Assembly: GCA_940671915.1 (NCBI GenBank)
Contig: CALNVZ010003433.1
Span: 14,921,990-14,985,989 of the forward strand
From: Paracentrotus lividus
Taxonomy: Eukaryota; Echinodermata; Echinoidea; Camarodonta; Echinidae
Direction: 5' to 3'
Length of the DNA stretch: 64,000 nt
Made by a program: the position numbers and the translations under genes. This document shows, one piece after another, positions 22,795 through 35,482 of this stretch. The notes below the pieces were generated by a model. It was given only the letters and a program-made list of their open reading frames with translations, did not search any database and had not been told where the DNA came from. How positions within the stretch are numbered: position 1 is the first letter of the stretch; every line of letters begins with the position of its first letter.

Positions 22795-25700
22795 ATGGCA
22801 GCTTCCATGAAACAACAATTGTCGACTCTCTTGAATGCTGGAGGTGCTCCAAAAGATCTTACGGAAAAGTAAATAGAATCATCATGTTTAACAATGTTTA
22901 CTAAAAGAATTCTGTTGAGTTTGAGCTCATTTTGAGTCACTGATTTATTCGAATTATTGTACTGGTATGAATGTAAAATTTGTAATAGTCCCATATATTA
23001 TTTTTCATGGACCCTTTTGTTAGGTACTCCCAGATAAAAAGCAAAAATGCTCAGACAGTCACAAATCATACATTAAAAAATAGTTCAATGTTTCATTTAG
23101 CATGTACATGACTTAAAACTCACTTTTAAATCTCGGAAAGCGCAAAAAACCAGCTAAAACAGCTCACTTGCCGTGTTGAAAATTTCAATGAGAAAGCTGT
23201 CTCTGCATGAGCTATCGATAGTCAAACGATCATCATGTGCGCACGCAACATAGTGAGCTCTGTTACGATCGGGCTTCTGTACAGCAGGCACGGGACATGC
23301 CCCCGCACGCGCGGAAAACGAAAGAAATTACCGGAAAAATCAAAGGAGGACCGTTTGACTGTTACTTTGACAAAATATTTCTATACCTCTAAAATCTAAT
23401 TGTTTGTTCATTGTGTGACGATATATCAAGGACATACGGATAGACACATAACTAAACAGCCATAAAATGCCAAAGACTCTGATGTAAAGACACTTTTCAC
23501 CACTCAAAATATAGGGGACAAAACAAGGTAAGTTTCGATAACAATGCCTCAAAATGAGTACTAGAACTTCGTAACATTTTCAGGGGAAAATTTCTGGGTT
23601 TAGAAGGTTGATAATGACTTTTTTCCGTTCGTTACACTCGTAAACATGACTATACATTATCAATAATTCTGAAGTAATTACAAAATCTATAAAAAAATCA
23701 CCAAAACCTTGGCGCTGCATTTGCATTTCCCAGGCGATATCGGAAGTGTCTTTTGTTCTCGAGTTACCGATTTTTGTGTACCGATTTGCATGTGTGTGCG
23801 AGAGCGCCAGCTAGCGTTTGTGGGGGTACCTACTTTTGTTAGTGCAGTGTTACTGTATGTAGACTCACATCGAAATGCCTACAAGTTCGTTCGTACAGAG
23901 CCAGAGGACAATGCATTTTGAATTTGATTGTTGGGCGCTCTGATTAGCTATTGCGTGGAGCTCCGCCTCCTGGTTGCGATGACTGAACTTCTGAAGTGCG
24001 TTGACCGTAACTGAACAACGCAATTCAGCTGTTCCTGATAAAGACCACTTTTGTCGTGTGCGCTGTCAATCGTAACCAAAGACAAAGTGGACCCATTTCG
24101 CAAGAAAAACTGCAAGACTCGACTACACAAAACGTGCTCCGCAAAGCAAGTCTTTCAATACTTTTTAAGATAAAGAAGAGAAATATAAAAAGGAACTTCA
24201 ACGAATCCACTGTCGGACTCCGCCCGACAGTTGAAAACATATAAAGAAATGAGGACTTACCAAAAAAATAAATGACGAATCTAAATTTTATCATGACTAT
24301 TGTTCATTGGAAGGCACAATGTCAATGGTAGTGTATTCCATATGCTAACGTGATCATTCGAGCGCCGTGCATAAATTATGGAGTAAAAATTTCTATGTGA
24401 GACTTCTAATGTTACTAAAAAAAAGATTGACATAATTTGCCATGGGCTGCATGTATATGTAGGAGGGGGGGGTTGGTTGTCCGGACACTTAACCAAAATA
24501 AAGCCTGCTTGTTTGTCTCAGGATTAAGCCAAAAATGTGTGATAAATAATGCTTATCTTCATCAATATTTGATCTTTAGAATATTCTCTAACATTTTGTT
24601 CCAAATTACTACAAAAAGATTGCTTGTAAACCTTTTCAAATGGCAGGTCAAAATCGTTTGTCCGGACACACAACCTGTCCGGACATACAATAACTGGGTA
24701 TACTAAGGTTTAAGCCGTATTGACAATCTTGTTATGAATGGGTGTAGACTAACTATACTTTGTAGTAGCTGAGCTGGGATCGCGATCGTGTGATATATAA
24801 ATATGGGGCGGGATGATTTTTATCTCATTCTCTAACTTCTTTAGACTTAGTTTAGTCTGCACTCCTCTTCGATGTGATCAATTGATCTTCTATTTCTTGT
24901 TGGATTTTTCTTTCTCTCTCTCTCTCTCTCTTTGTGTGTGTGTGTGTGCGATTCAATCATTAAAAATTTGCAACATGATTAGTAGTGTGTATAAAGTGTC
25001 ATAAAAGTATGAAAGTTTGTATCTAGAGTAAAGTGCACGAAATTCGACCCTTTGTTGAAAATAAAACCCCAAAACACACTCAAACACACTCCAATCAACT
25101 CATATCACACGCACACATCGTCACTGAAGACAACCCCCCCAAAAAAATCACAAAAAAATCATACTAAATATCTTAATTTTGCTTCTAAAATCCCAGATTT
25201 TGATCCAAATGTTGAAGCCCCTGCAAGCTTAGCGAAAAGTTAAGAAAAAATGATCGGGGAAAATGTGTTTAAACTCCGAAAATTTGAGGTTTGATGACGC
25301 AGTTTTTTGCCACGCTCGAGCCCCGATCGTAATTATCCTACTGAAAAAAAGAAACCCGGAAGTGACTCTACAGTGCTAGAGTTACAACCCTGCAATCATG
25401 GGACTGACGAGATTTTTTTCTCTGCCCTAGTTTTGACCGGGCATTCTTGCTGCGGCGGCCCCGAGCTGTCAGCAGAGCGCGATGTGCTACCGGTGCGGCG
25501 AGTGAGCCAAGATTTCAGCGGCGTGCGGTGCGTGCTGACTCTTCACGTCTGGTCGAATTTATGCAACGGTGGGCTAATCTCGGCAAGAAGGTAGGTGTTA
25601 TAAAACTTCCAATTTTACTATCAAATAGTTTGTGATTTAAAAAAAAATTATAACAATTATTTAATTTATAATATGCTTCTAATATCTGTTGAAAATGAAA

Positions 25701-28700
25701 GATGATATATTTTTCATTTTCAAACTAGAGCTGCAAAAAGCTTAAGTGGTCGAATTTTGGGCACTTTACTCTATTTCGTTTGTGATCTAAGTAATGAAGA
25801 ATTTTAGATGGAGGGTTCGTTGTCCGGACATTTAAGCAGATAAAAAAAAAAATCTTATGCTCTGGATTTATTCAAAATTTGTGCAGTAAATAGCAAAAAT
25901 ATTTGTGAATATTTGTGCTTTGTTATATTGTCTGATATTACTTTCAATCGATTAATGAAATATCACAAAGTTCCTAAAATTGCCGTCTTGTCCGGACAAA
26001 CAACCCCTCCGGGACAAACAACAACCGGGTATACTTTTGTTGTCCCAACCCACCTCTTTCCCAGTATAATGTCACAGACAGTTTGTAGTTTTGTTTATTT
26101 ATTTGTAAATCAAATTATGAAGAAACAATGGTTAATCTATTTGTGAAAAGGTCGCTGCAATTTGGCATTTTTTGTTCAATGTTTTATTACAAAATTATGA
26201 TCCAGATTTAGTTCTTTATTTAAAAAAATCTATAAGGTGTACAAAACAGACCAATTTGTAATGTACAAGTAGGCCCTGGTCTAATTCATTCTATTGGTTA
26301 AATGCTCAATTTCATCAGAATGTATTTGCAATCAGAAAAATTAGTTGCCTAAAAATTGTTATGATTTGCCCGATAAGAAAAACAAACTTTCTGTGCATTT
26401 TAGAAACTTGAGACACAGCGAGTATTTCCCATCGAAACGCATGACGCATAAAGCTCGCAACATCACATGACTTTGCACAACCAGACTTTGAAAGTACATT
26501 AATATAATTCATTTTACTGAAGTACATTTATAAGCAATAATATAAAGGTGTTGAATTTGTCTTTCAATCTTCTTCCGTATACATCTTTTGAACGTAAGCC
26601 CTTAACAGTTAAATCATAACTTTAAAGTGTAAAGTTTAAACACAATATAACAGCCCTCAATATTCTCAAAAATTTACTAACACTAACATGCTTTTTTTTT
26701 TTTTTTTTAAATACGTTTTTTCCTTTTGGAGAGATTAAAGTTGATTCGCCTTGATAATTAGCCAGAACATTGGCTAACTCTGATTTCATGATCTCCTACA
26801 TTATACTATGTACTTATTTTTTTATTAAAAAAAAAAAATATAATATTTAGTTGTAATATTATTGACAGGGACCATGGAGCATTTTTGAAGGGGTGGGGCT
26901 GAAGACTACATGTCTGCTGAATGGGGGATGGTACTCAGCCACTGATTAAATTGGAATCAAACACTAATCTATGTAGCTCTATGAATTTTATTTTTCATTT
27001 TGTTTTTAAATTATCTTTTTTAAGGGGGACTCCAGGCTGAAATTGAACTGTTTTGAAAAGTAAAGTAAAATTTAACAAGCACAACACAGAAAATTTAATT
27101 AAAACATTTCTTGGCATTGTCTCATGAATATTCAAATTAGCAAACTGATGATGTCACAGTCCCACTAATTCTTGTGTATTTTATTATATGAAATCCTATT
27201 TATAGCATTTTCGTACATTGCATATTAAAAAAAATCTATCCCTCATACTGAAATGAGTAAGAACACTAGTGACCTTGAACATTTCACAAGGAGTTATTCC
27301 TGTTTTTATGTCCTTGGGGCAGAAAATAATAATAATAATAATAATCTGGATAATTGGTATTTCATACAATAAAATACAAAGGAAGTAGTGGGGCTGTGAC
27401 ATCATCAGCTTGCTCATTAAATATGCATAAGGTTATGCCAAGAACTGTTTACTAAAAAATTCAAAACCTGATAAATTCATAACTTTGCTATTTCTCATCC
27501 GATTTTGATGAAATTTTCAGTGTGCTTTTTTAAATTTTACTTTATTTTTCATACAAACTTCAGCCTGGAGGAGTCCTTTAACAGCATTGCGATGAGAACT
27601 TTTAGTACATGTAAGACGAGCTGTAACATTATTTTGGAACAATTTTTTTATCATATGCAGGTACAGGAAAATCCTCAATGATATTCTTCAACTTGGTGAA
27701 GATGACCTTGTGAATGGATTGCAATTCTTCATTGAAACAAGTACGTATTCCATCATTTTTTTTTTAATAAACTACAAATTTTGCCAAAAGAGATTATGGA
27801 TTTGAACGTCATAATTTTTTTTTTGTACAGATGTCAAGTTCTTTTTAAACTTTTAAATTCATGATTATCATTTTTTTATAAAGATTTTGAGTAGTTTAGA
27901 CAACTAGTTCTGACTTGCCTAAGGGCTCTAAATTTCAGTCTACATTTTTAATTGATTTTTTGTATTTTATATTTTAGTGAGGATTAAATGACTCAGAGAT
28001 AGAATCAAATACTTTTACATTCTCTCATCTTAAAGGTAAATGAAATAAAGTGTAGCAGTGTTGGGAAACAAATCAGAATGATGCTCTCTACTTTTGGAAT
28101 AACCGGGAATAATTCTCCCCGGAATTGCAACTCAATTTCCTACACAGTTTTGTAAGATTGTTGTATAGCAACTTTTTTTTTTTTTTACAAAGGGCTGTGC
28201 ATGTTTTGTTTTAAGTACTTTCCCATCAACCAATATTGCTAATCACATTTGAGAAGTGAAATTATTCCCTGAATAATCTGTTTGAATTTCGACCTTCATT
28301 CTGTCTTTCATAGTGGTGAAGGAGAGTGTGAGTTTGGTGATCTCCCGTCAACTCCTCCTGGAGGTATGTAACCAGCTCCCTAAGCTCCCTGATCCAGTCT
28401 CACAAAGAGTCTCCCACTTCTTACTAGAGAAGGTCCACCCTAGAGCAGTCTCCTTTGAAGAACAGGTATGCTAACCTCTAAATTGCCACATGGTCTAAAT
28501 CTATCTTGACTAATGTCAGTTTTGTCTCATCCCGGATGTCACAGTGTTTACAATATGTGCCATCATTGTCTCATTGAGTGATTACTTTTCCTGATAGTAC
28601 TTATTTATTTTTACAAAGTCTCTACTATATCCATTCAAAATAGACACTCTTCAAAATGTGTATAACCTACACAGAGTTTGGTAAATAGAGGTATGAAAAA

Positions 28701-31700
28701 TGCATGTCCATTTTGAGTCACGGTGTTACAATTGTAATTGATTACCGTAAAATTAATGTGTCCATTTTTCCTCAAGGTTTCTTGCGATCAGAGTCATATG
28801 TAGGCCTACACAGTAAAAGTTTCTTCCAAATATTTACAGTTTGTTTGTATTCCACTTTTAATGAGTGAAAAGGTGTTCCGAAGTATCACAGTGTTATCAT
28901 GGAATTGCCCTTTTGTGCTATGAATAGAACTAAAATAAATAAATTTGACCAAGGCATGCTGGAAATACTAAACATGTGTGTCAATGATCAGCTTGAATTA
29001 ACTTAAATTGTTTTAGAGATGACAAGCAATATGTTATGTTTGTAGTCTTTGTATATGATGAGTACGCCTCGCTGAAGAAAGTGTGTCGTCAAGTCGTACT
29101 TTGGGCCGATGAATTAACTTTTCAGGTACGCTTTAGTTTTTCCTGGTATTATTAACATTGGAAAGATAATTTATTCCCTTTTTTATTGATATCCTACTTG
29201 TAATGATTATGTAATGCTTCAATGCTATAAAATATCAGAATATGAGAAAAGAATAAAAGTCAAATGTTGCAGCAAATGCACTTATCAAAGCGAAGTTCCG
29301 CAACTCGACTTTAGGCTCTGATAATTTTTGGGGTATTTTCTAATTTTTATTGATTTTGACCATTGTCAAGATAATTTATTCCTCTTTTAATGACACCTAA
29401 TTGTAACAATAGTGTTGTTCCTGCATGGACAGAACACCTGAATGTTAGGACAAGTCAGAAGTTAAATGTTGCAAATTGAATGCCTATTGTGAGTATATTG
29501 TCTGTTGCGAGCAATAACAATACATTTCGCAACTTTTCACTTTTACTTTGCATTATATTCGTGAGTTATGTGCATTCAAACAAGATGTTACTATTGCAAA
29601 AAGGGTACATATAAAAGAAGAATAAATGACTTTTAATGCCTATAAAAATTGACAATGATAAATCCCACCTTAAAAGTACCAAGGTTCGAGTTGTGTTACA
29701 CAGAAATTTAAAACTGAAATTATCTTTAACTTTGTCATGTATTCAGGTGTATGAAGTGGATCTGTGGACCGCATGACATCAACCATGACAAATTAGGTAT
29801 CAATAAAATATTGACAAAATCAAACGTGACATGTGTTAAGAAATTCAAAAAATATAGAAAAATGTCCCAAAATTTAGTCAGTACCTGCATATATCTAAGG
29901 TGTGGAAACTTTAATGTGATCACTAGAAGATGCTTACAACATGTTTGATTTTTTGCTTCTCCATATTTCTGATATTCTGTGCATTGAAGCATGATTACAA
30001 TCATTACAAATAGGATATCAATAAAAGGGGAATAAATTATCTTCTTCACTTGGTATGAATACCAGGAAAAACTAAAGCGTACCTGAAAAGTTATCATGGC
30101 CAAAAGTCGACTTGCGAAACTTTTTGGGAGGGGTTTATTTTTTAAATGTAGGATCTAACTGATTTTAAGCTAGGACTTTCACTGTATGTAGTCAGTAAAA
30201 ACTATATATTATTGATTTATGATTGGTTTTTTAGATGGGGAGTGTGAGACAACATCTTTCATCCATCTATGAGAAGGAACAGAACTGGAGGGAAGCAGCT
30301 AGAATCCTTGTTGGAATCCCTCTTGAAACAGGACAAAAGTATGCTTATCTTTTTATTCCTTTCCACGAAATGTAAAAATGGGCATACACATACATGCACT
30401 AAGAGTTTAGTAACATTACCAAACTGAAGATTATCAACAAATATTTTGTCTAAAATTTAAGAAGGCAGTTGTATCCTAAATGGTTAATAATATAGATAAG
30501 CGATCTTATACAGATTCAATTGTATTAACTCTTAGACATATTTATTTATTTATTTATTGACTTAATGAGTTTTTTTGCATTTATTTACAAAAATTTAAGG
30601 AACTAATTTCCATCTGAAATGTAAGATTGTTGTGCCATCTCAAATGTGATTATTGTATGCTTCAATGGCTTGATTTTATGATTTACAGCATAGCTGAATT
30701 ATTATTCTATTTGCCACAATGAATGTGTGCTTTAGTTATGAACTTAAAGTGATTTTGAATAGTTATCTGACCTATTCAGATTTTACTCACAATTTGTACT
30801 CAAAAGGTAACTTTCTCTTTTGGTAACTTGACATTTATATGCAGACGTACATGTACCGTTCTTTTGGATCCTTCTTTCACCTTTATTGTCTTTATTATTA
30901 TTATTACTCACATTTAACAGGCAGTACCAAGTTGATTACAAGCTAGAGACGTACATAAAGATAGCCAGACTGTATCTAGAAGACGATGACCCTGTTGAGG
31001 CTGAGGTCTATATCAAGAGAGCTTCAATGTTACAGGCTGAATCCAAATCTGAACAACTCCATATTCACTACAAGGTGGGTAGTCCAGTTTTGTATTGTTA
31101 CAACTTGGCATTTTATTTAAGATTTAATAGAAGGAAATTAAGCATCAAAACTCTTATTTTGGCAACACTCTGACTTGTCTTGCAAGTCCAAATCAGTATT
31201 TCCCCATACATGTTGACAATTATAATAGTTTTAAACATAGTTAAATTAGTGAATTTATTTTAGACCACTTTTTAAAATATTATGTAGGTAGCAATAACAC
31301 AAAATTACCAGTGTTGCCTAATTACTGAAGAAAAACCTATCCATTGATTCATGTCATACAAAGCTTCATAAGAAAAATAATAATAGTGAACACTTATAGA
31401 GCACAGACGCTGTCCAAGGAGGCTCATGTTGCTAAAAGTCCTGCATTTAAAGCTAAAATATCGTTTGTGGTCATGAGATCGAATTGTGCAAGAAACTTGT
31501 CTCAAAGTAATGGCAAAAGGTTGATAAGAGTTTATTCAAGAATTGTTTTGTGCTGTGAGGTTTTGGAATCAATAAAATGATAAGAAATTAACCCAATTCG
31601 GCTGAGAGTAACATGCACTACAAACAAAAATGGATTTTTGTTTGTTTGTTTTTGTTTTTGTTTTTGTTTTCATATTATGACTATGAAGGCCTTTGAAGAG

Positions 31701-34700
31701 CACTCCTTTGCAGTGGATCTTTCGTCTATAATATTCTACCTAAATACCATGAAAATAATTTGAAAGCTCACAGTAATTTTGTTCATCTTTCCTACTACAC
31801 TATATTCTCTTTAATTTTGTCCTCTGTTTCAGGTTTGTTATGCACGGATGCTTGATTACAAGCGTAAATTTATTGAGGCCGCTCAACGCTACAATGAGCT
31901 GTCCTATCGTACCATCATAGCAGATGAGGAGAGGATGGAATCATTAAGACATGCATTGCATTGTACTATCCTGGCTTCAGCTGGTAAGTAAGCATGTACA
32001 CATGATGATGATGATGATAATGATGGTGATGACAGTGATGATGATGATGATGACAGTGATAATGATGATATATATATATATATACTTATGATAATGATGA
32101 CCATCATCAACATCATTTAATTTTAGCCGCATCCTCGTCTTTATCATTATTACAATCATCAATATCAACATTGTCATCATCATCATCATCATCATCATCA
32201 ATATCAACATTTTCATCATCATCATCATCATCATCTTTATCCTCATCATCACTGTCATCATCATCATTTTCATCACCATCATCATCAATGTTATCAACAT
32301 CAAGATCATCATCACCATCATCATCATCATCGTCATTATCATCATCACCTTTATCACCATCATTATCCTTATCATCATCTTCATCATCATCATCATCATC
32401 ATATCATTCTCAATATCAGCATCAAAAATCATCATCACTGATATGAACATTGTCATAATAATCATCACCATCATCATGAATATCAACATTGTCGTCATTA
32501 TCACCATCATCATGAATATCAACATTGTCATCATTATCATCATCATCATCAATATCAACATTGTCATCGTCATTATCATAATCATCATCACCTTTATCAT
32601 GATCATTATCATTCTCATCATCATCATCACCATCATCATTTCCATCACAATCATTACCATCATCATCATCATCATCTCCACCACCTTTATCACCATCATA
32701 TCATCATCATCATCATCAATATCAACATTGCTATCGTTATCATCATCAACATCATCACCATCATAAAGGTCTTAAACAAAATAATCAGCTTAAAAATCAA
32801 CATCATCATCGCTGTCACTTGAATTTTTTATTTAATTATCTAAGTCCACAACACCACTTTTCTTATAAACCAATGCTTCAGGTCAACAGAGATCCAGAAT
32901 GCTTGCCACTCTCTTCAAGGACGAGCGATGTCAGCAGCTGCCCTCCTACGGTATCCTAGAGAAGATGTACTTGGACCGCATCATCAGAGGGGATCAGCTT
33001 CAGGAGTTTGCCTCTAGACTCCAGGAACACCAGAAAGCTACCACAGCAGATGGTAAGGGTAGTTTGTTGTCGTCAGATGGTTGGCTTGTAGACTAAATGG
33101 TTATTAGGCAAAATGGTTACAAGACGAATTGGGTAGTACATGATTCTGTTTTAGACTGAATGAAAGTAGATATATTGGCTAGTGGACCTATAGGTTTCAC
33201 ATTAACAGGAGATTTACCTAGAGAGTGGCGTGACTGACACGGCCGATTATGACAATTGCAATAAGAACCTGATGAAAGACAGCATCGATTACTTAATTCA
33301 TCTCTATTATGTATGCGTTTGTCTATCTTTCACTAAGTGATTCCCATTTACCCCCTAGGCTCAAGTATACTGGACCGTGCTGTCATAGAACACAATCTGC
33401 TTTCAGCGAGTAAACTCTACAACAACATTACATTTGGAGAACTCGGCTCCCTTTTGGAGATTCCTCCACCCAAGGTATGTGACTAGGGCAGAATTAGAAA
33501 GTTTGCTTCCTTTATATAGAATAGCCCAGTTGCCATGGTTTATATCCACTTGGTGTACAGCGTTTGGTCCAGTTCTCTGATTGTTTAATATCACATGGGC
33601 TGAACCAATTTAGTTTATTATATTTTGGTCTAATTTCCTTTTGGTCAAATGCATACTAGGTCTACCTGCCAAATTGTCAAATGCCCAAATTGTCTAACTG
33701 CATTTTGGTCTTTCCAAATGATTATTTGGTCTATTACCAGTTTGTTGCAGGTAATTGACTAAGTGGTGTTTGACCAAGTAGACATTAGACAAATGGGATT
33801 AGACAAAATGGTAAAAAGCGAAGTGGTAATTAGACCATGGAGTTAGTAACTCCATGATTAGACCAAAATGTAATTAGCCGATCTGGTTGTAGGTGAAATG
33901 GAATTAGACCATGATGAGACCAAAGGGGCATTAGTCAAAGTGGGTCAGACCAAATGGCATTTACCTCTGCCATTGAGATTTTAAAATCCATTCAAATTAA
34001 AATAAGCATCCTTGTTTGTCTGATTGCAAGTAATCAATCATCTTTATTGTTTCAAATGAAATACTCACAATCCTCAGTGAATGCAAACATCTTTTTTTAC
34101 TTGGTGCGGATCGTAAACACAATCAAAAAGTTGTGTCACACTTATACCTATACTTTTGGGGGTAATAAATGCTTTCTAGTATTCTGAGCACTGATAAATG
34201 TTCTTATTAGTTGCATTTTAAAACTAGTAGTTTTGTTTTGGAGGTTGCTTGATTCAAAGTTGTAACTCATTAATATGTACCCAAAGTTTTTTTTTTAAAC
34301 AATGATTTAATGTTAGAGACATCATAATTAAACATGTGGAACTGTGGTAAAATAACATTTGTCAAAAGAAGATGTTGTTTGCTCATGTTTGATATTATAT
34401 GTGTTTTGCAGGCTGAGAAGATTGCATCTCAGATGATCTCAGAGGGGCGGATGAATGGATATATTGATCAGATAGATGGGATTGTACACTTTGAATGTAA
34501 GTAGAGATATTCAGTTCACCTTAACAATTGTAGATCAACTATCCCCTCCCCTTATACAAGTAACCCCAAAGATAATCACCTCTGGGTGGTGTTTTACCAA
34601 GTTGTTCTTAAAGTTACTTAATGACTTTACGAACGACTGGAACATGTCCTTGGGTGCTATACTAATCACATGCTTTATAATTTAGTGCAAGAACTGATCA

Positions 34701-35226
34701 TCAGTCGTTCTTAAAGTCATTCTTAACTTACAAACGAACAAACACAGCCCTGACACCTACTCTCAAGGACAATTACCCTCAAGGACACGTACCCCATTGT
34801 TCTTACACTGGGGATAGTTGTCCGGGGCTATGTTTCATCAAGTCGTTCGTAAGTTACGAACAACTTCACAACGTAGCTTGATCGGGAAGGGAGATTCTCG
34901 GGCCATAGTTATCAAGTTAGCTTTTTCCAAACCCAGGCAGCCAAGCTACATGTACCTCGAGCAGGTTTAACATGTTTAACTCAATTCGGCAAACAAATGG
35001 ATTTGGCTGTTTTTATTTCAGGTTTTCAATTATATAAATCTTATTAATCTCTTGTTCTGTCGCCAACCCCCCCCCCCCCCTCCCCTCCCATCTAGCGACT
35101 GACATCCTGCCTCCAGTGGGATAAGCAAATCCAGAGTTCTTTGTTTCCAAGCAACAACATCATTGAGAAATATTAGCAGCAGCACCAGAATGGACTGCAT
35201 CGATGTCAGACAACCAGATGCAATGA
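22795..35226 (+). CDS. COPS4: COP9 signalosome complex subunit 4
   Basis: CSN4 is a PCI-domain subunit of the COP9 signalosome, which removes NEDD8 from cullin-RING ligases. Ten coding exons: 22795-22868, 27661-27740, 28314-28465, 30235-30338, 30921-31074, 31833-31983, 32882-33052, 33359-33474, 34412-34496, 35096-35226. Exons 1-9 join in phase and read [10 protein letters not shown]...[12 protein letters not shown]...[20 protein letters not shown]...[20 protein letters not shown]...[17 protein letters not shown], very close to human CSN4. Expected length is about 405 residues, as in human. Helical repeats fill the N-terminal half and the PCI/winged-helix part is in exons 7-9. The last exon is recognisable ([25 protein letters not shown] in shifting frames) but carries about five single-base indels, probably sequencing or assembly errors. 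A long (ATC)n tract lies in intron 6. Confidence 0.95.
24460..24715. repeat. TGTCCGGACA-motif repeat, copy 1
   Basis: GTTGTCCGGACACTTAA opens the stretch and TTTGTCCGGACACACAACC, CTGTCCGGACATACAATAAC and GGGTATACT close it. Copy 2 at about 25,805-26,040 has the same order of words. TGTCCGGACA is itself a perfect palindrome. It lies in COPS4 intron 1 and has no coding signal. Confidence 0.65.
25024..25773. mobile_element. 750-bp element with TAGAGTAAAGTGC terminal inverted repeats
   Basis: TAGAGTAAAGTGC at the left end and GCACTTTACTCTA at the right are perfect inverted repeats. Pairing extends to GAAATTCGACC/GGTCGAATTTTGG. The outermost TA would fit TA-targeting Tc1/mariner-like insertion. 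Internal ORFs (for example at 25,307-25,594) lack family resemblance. The element lies between the two TGTCCGGACA repeats. Confidence 0.7.
25805..26040. repeat. TGTCCGGACA-motif repeat, copy 2
   Basis: It begins GTTGTCCGGACATTTAAGC and ends with CTTGTCCGGACAAACAACC, CCGGGACAAACAACAACC and GGGTATACT. The order and spacing match copy 1 at 24,460-24,715. The middle parts are diverged but both contain TTTGTGCAGTAAATA-like words. A further single motif (GTGTCCGGACACCCAACC) is near 59,128. Confidence 0.65.
27021..27580. repeat. Palindromic MITE (~560 bp), GGACTCCAGGCTGAA ends
   Basis: The left end is TAAGGGGGACTCCAGGCTGA and the right end on the minus strand is TAAAGGACTCCTCCAGGCTG. Pairing continues inward (AAGTAAAATTTAA, GATGATGTCACAG). 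It ends about 80 bp before COPS4 exon 2 (27,661). It is non-coding and a fold-back. Confidence 0.8.
29083..30121. mobile_element. ~1-kb fold-back element in COPS4 intron 3
   Basis: About 130 bp at each end are inverted copies. Left: CTTTTCAGGTACGCTTTAGT and GATAATTTATTCCC; right: ACTAAAGCGTACCTGAAAAG and GGGGAATAAATTATC. Partial internal copies (GATAATTTATTCCTCTTTTA near 29,371; CGCAACTCGACTTTAGGC near 29,302) suggest the element is built from about four units of 200 bp, two in each direction. It ends just over 100 bp before COPS4 exon 4. Confidence 0.75.
32001..32765. repeat. Long ATG/ATC trinucleotide microsatellite in COPS4 intron 6
   Basis: The tract starts just after the exon-6 donor as (GAT)n on the plus strand (about 32,001-32,065), passes a short TA run, then becomes (ATC)n from about 32,160 to 32,765 with interruptions. 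The strand switch makes the two parts complementary, so hairpins are possible. Long Met-rich or Ser-rich open frames here are translation of the repeat, not genes. Confidence 0.95.
33530..33962. repeat. Fold-back repeat of TTTGGTCTAAT units, copy 1
   Basis: The left half is made of variants of TTTTGGTCTAATT and the right half of the complement, ATTAGACCAAAATG, centred on a turn near 33,740-33,780. The ends (TTGCCATGGTTTATATCC and the minus-strand AATGCCATTTGGTCTG) are inverted. Near its left end it carries CTCTGATTGTTTAATATCAC, the uninterrupted version of the site that is split by a transposon in copy 2. It follows COPS4 exon 8. Confidence 0.8.
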
Positions 35227-35257
35227 AGAAAGTAACAACATATTCTGGTCATGAACT

Positions 35258-35470
35258 GTTTATAGACCAATCCGACTTCAGAGCAATGTAACTTATGGCG
35301 GCCAGAGCTGGGGGCTTCCAATGGGCTATCAGCTAATCCGCAATTAGCTTTGTGCACGTATATCTGGCGTATGTACATTTTCCTTTGTATGCATACTGGA
35401 AGCCCCCCCCCCCCCCCCCCAGCCATGGCCGCCACAAGACAAAACAACACCCAACCGAATTTATCTATAT
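35258..35470. repeat. MITE, family GGCGGCCA/GGCTTCCA, copy 1
   Basis: The left part (ATGGCGGCCAGAGCTGGGGG) pairs with the right part (AGCCATGGCCGCCACAAG), and GGCTTCCA pairs with TGGAAGCC. A second clear copy is at 46,612-46,795. It lies about 30 bp after the COPS4 stop. A poly-C run of about 20 bases interrupts it. Confidence 0.75.
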
Positions 35471-35482
35471 CTAAAGAGATGG

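Noticed and set aside
25307-25594. 95-codon ORF inside the TAGAGTAAAGTGC element
   Set aside because: It has no recognisable domain, and the frame overlaps another open frame in the same GC-rich patch. Not enough to call a gene.
31977-32699. 240-codon Met/Ile-rich open frame on the minus strand
   Set aside because: It is translation of the (GAT)n microsatellite in COPS4 intron 6. There is no amino-acid diversity and no family signal.
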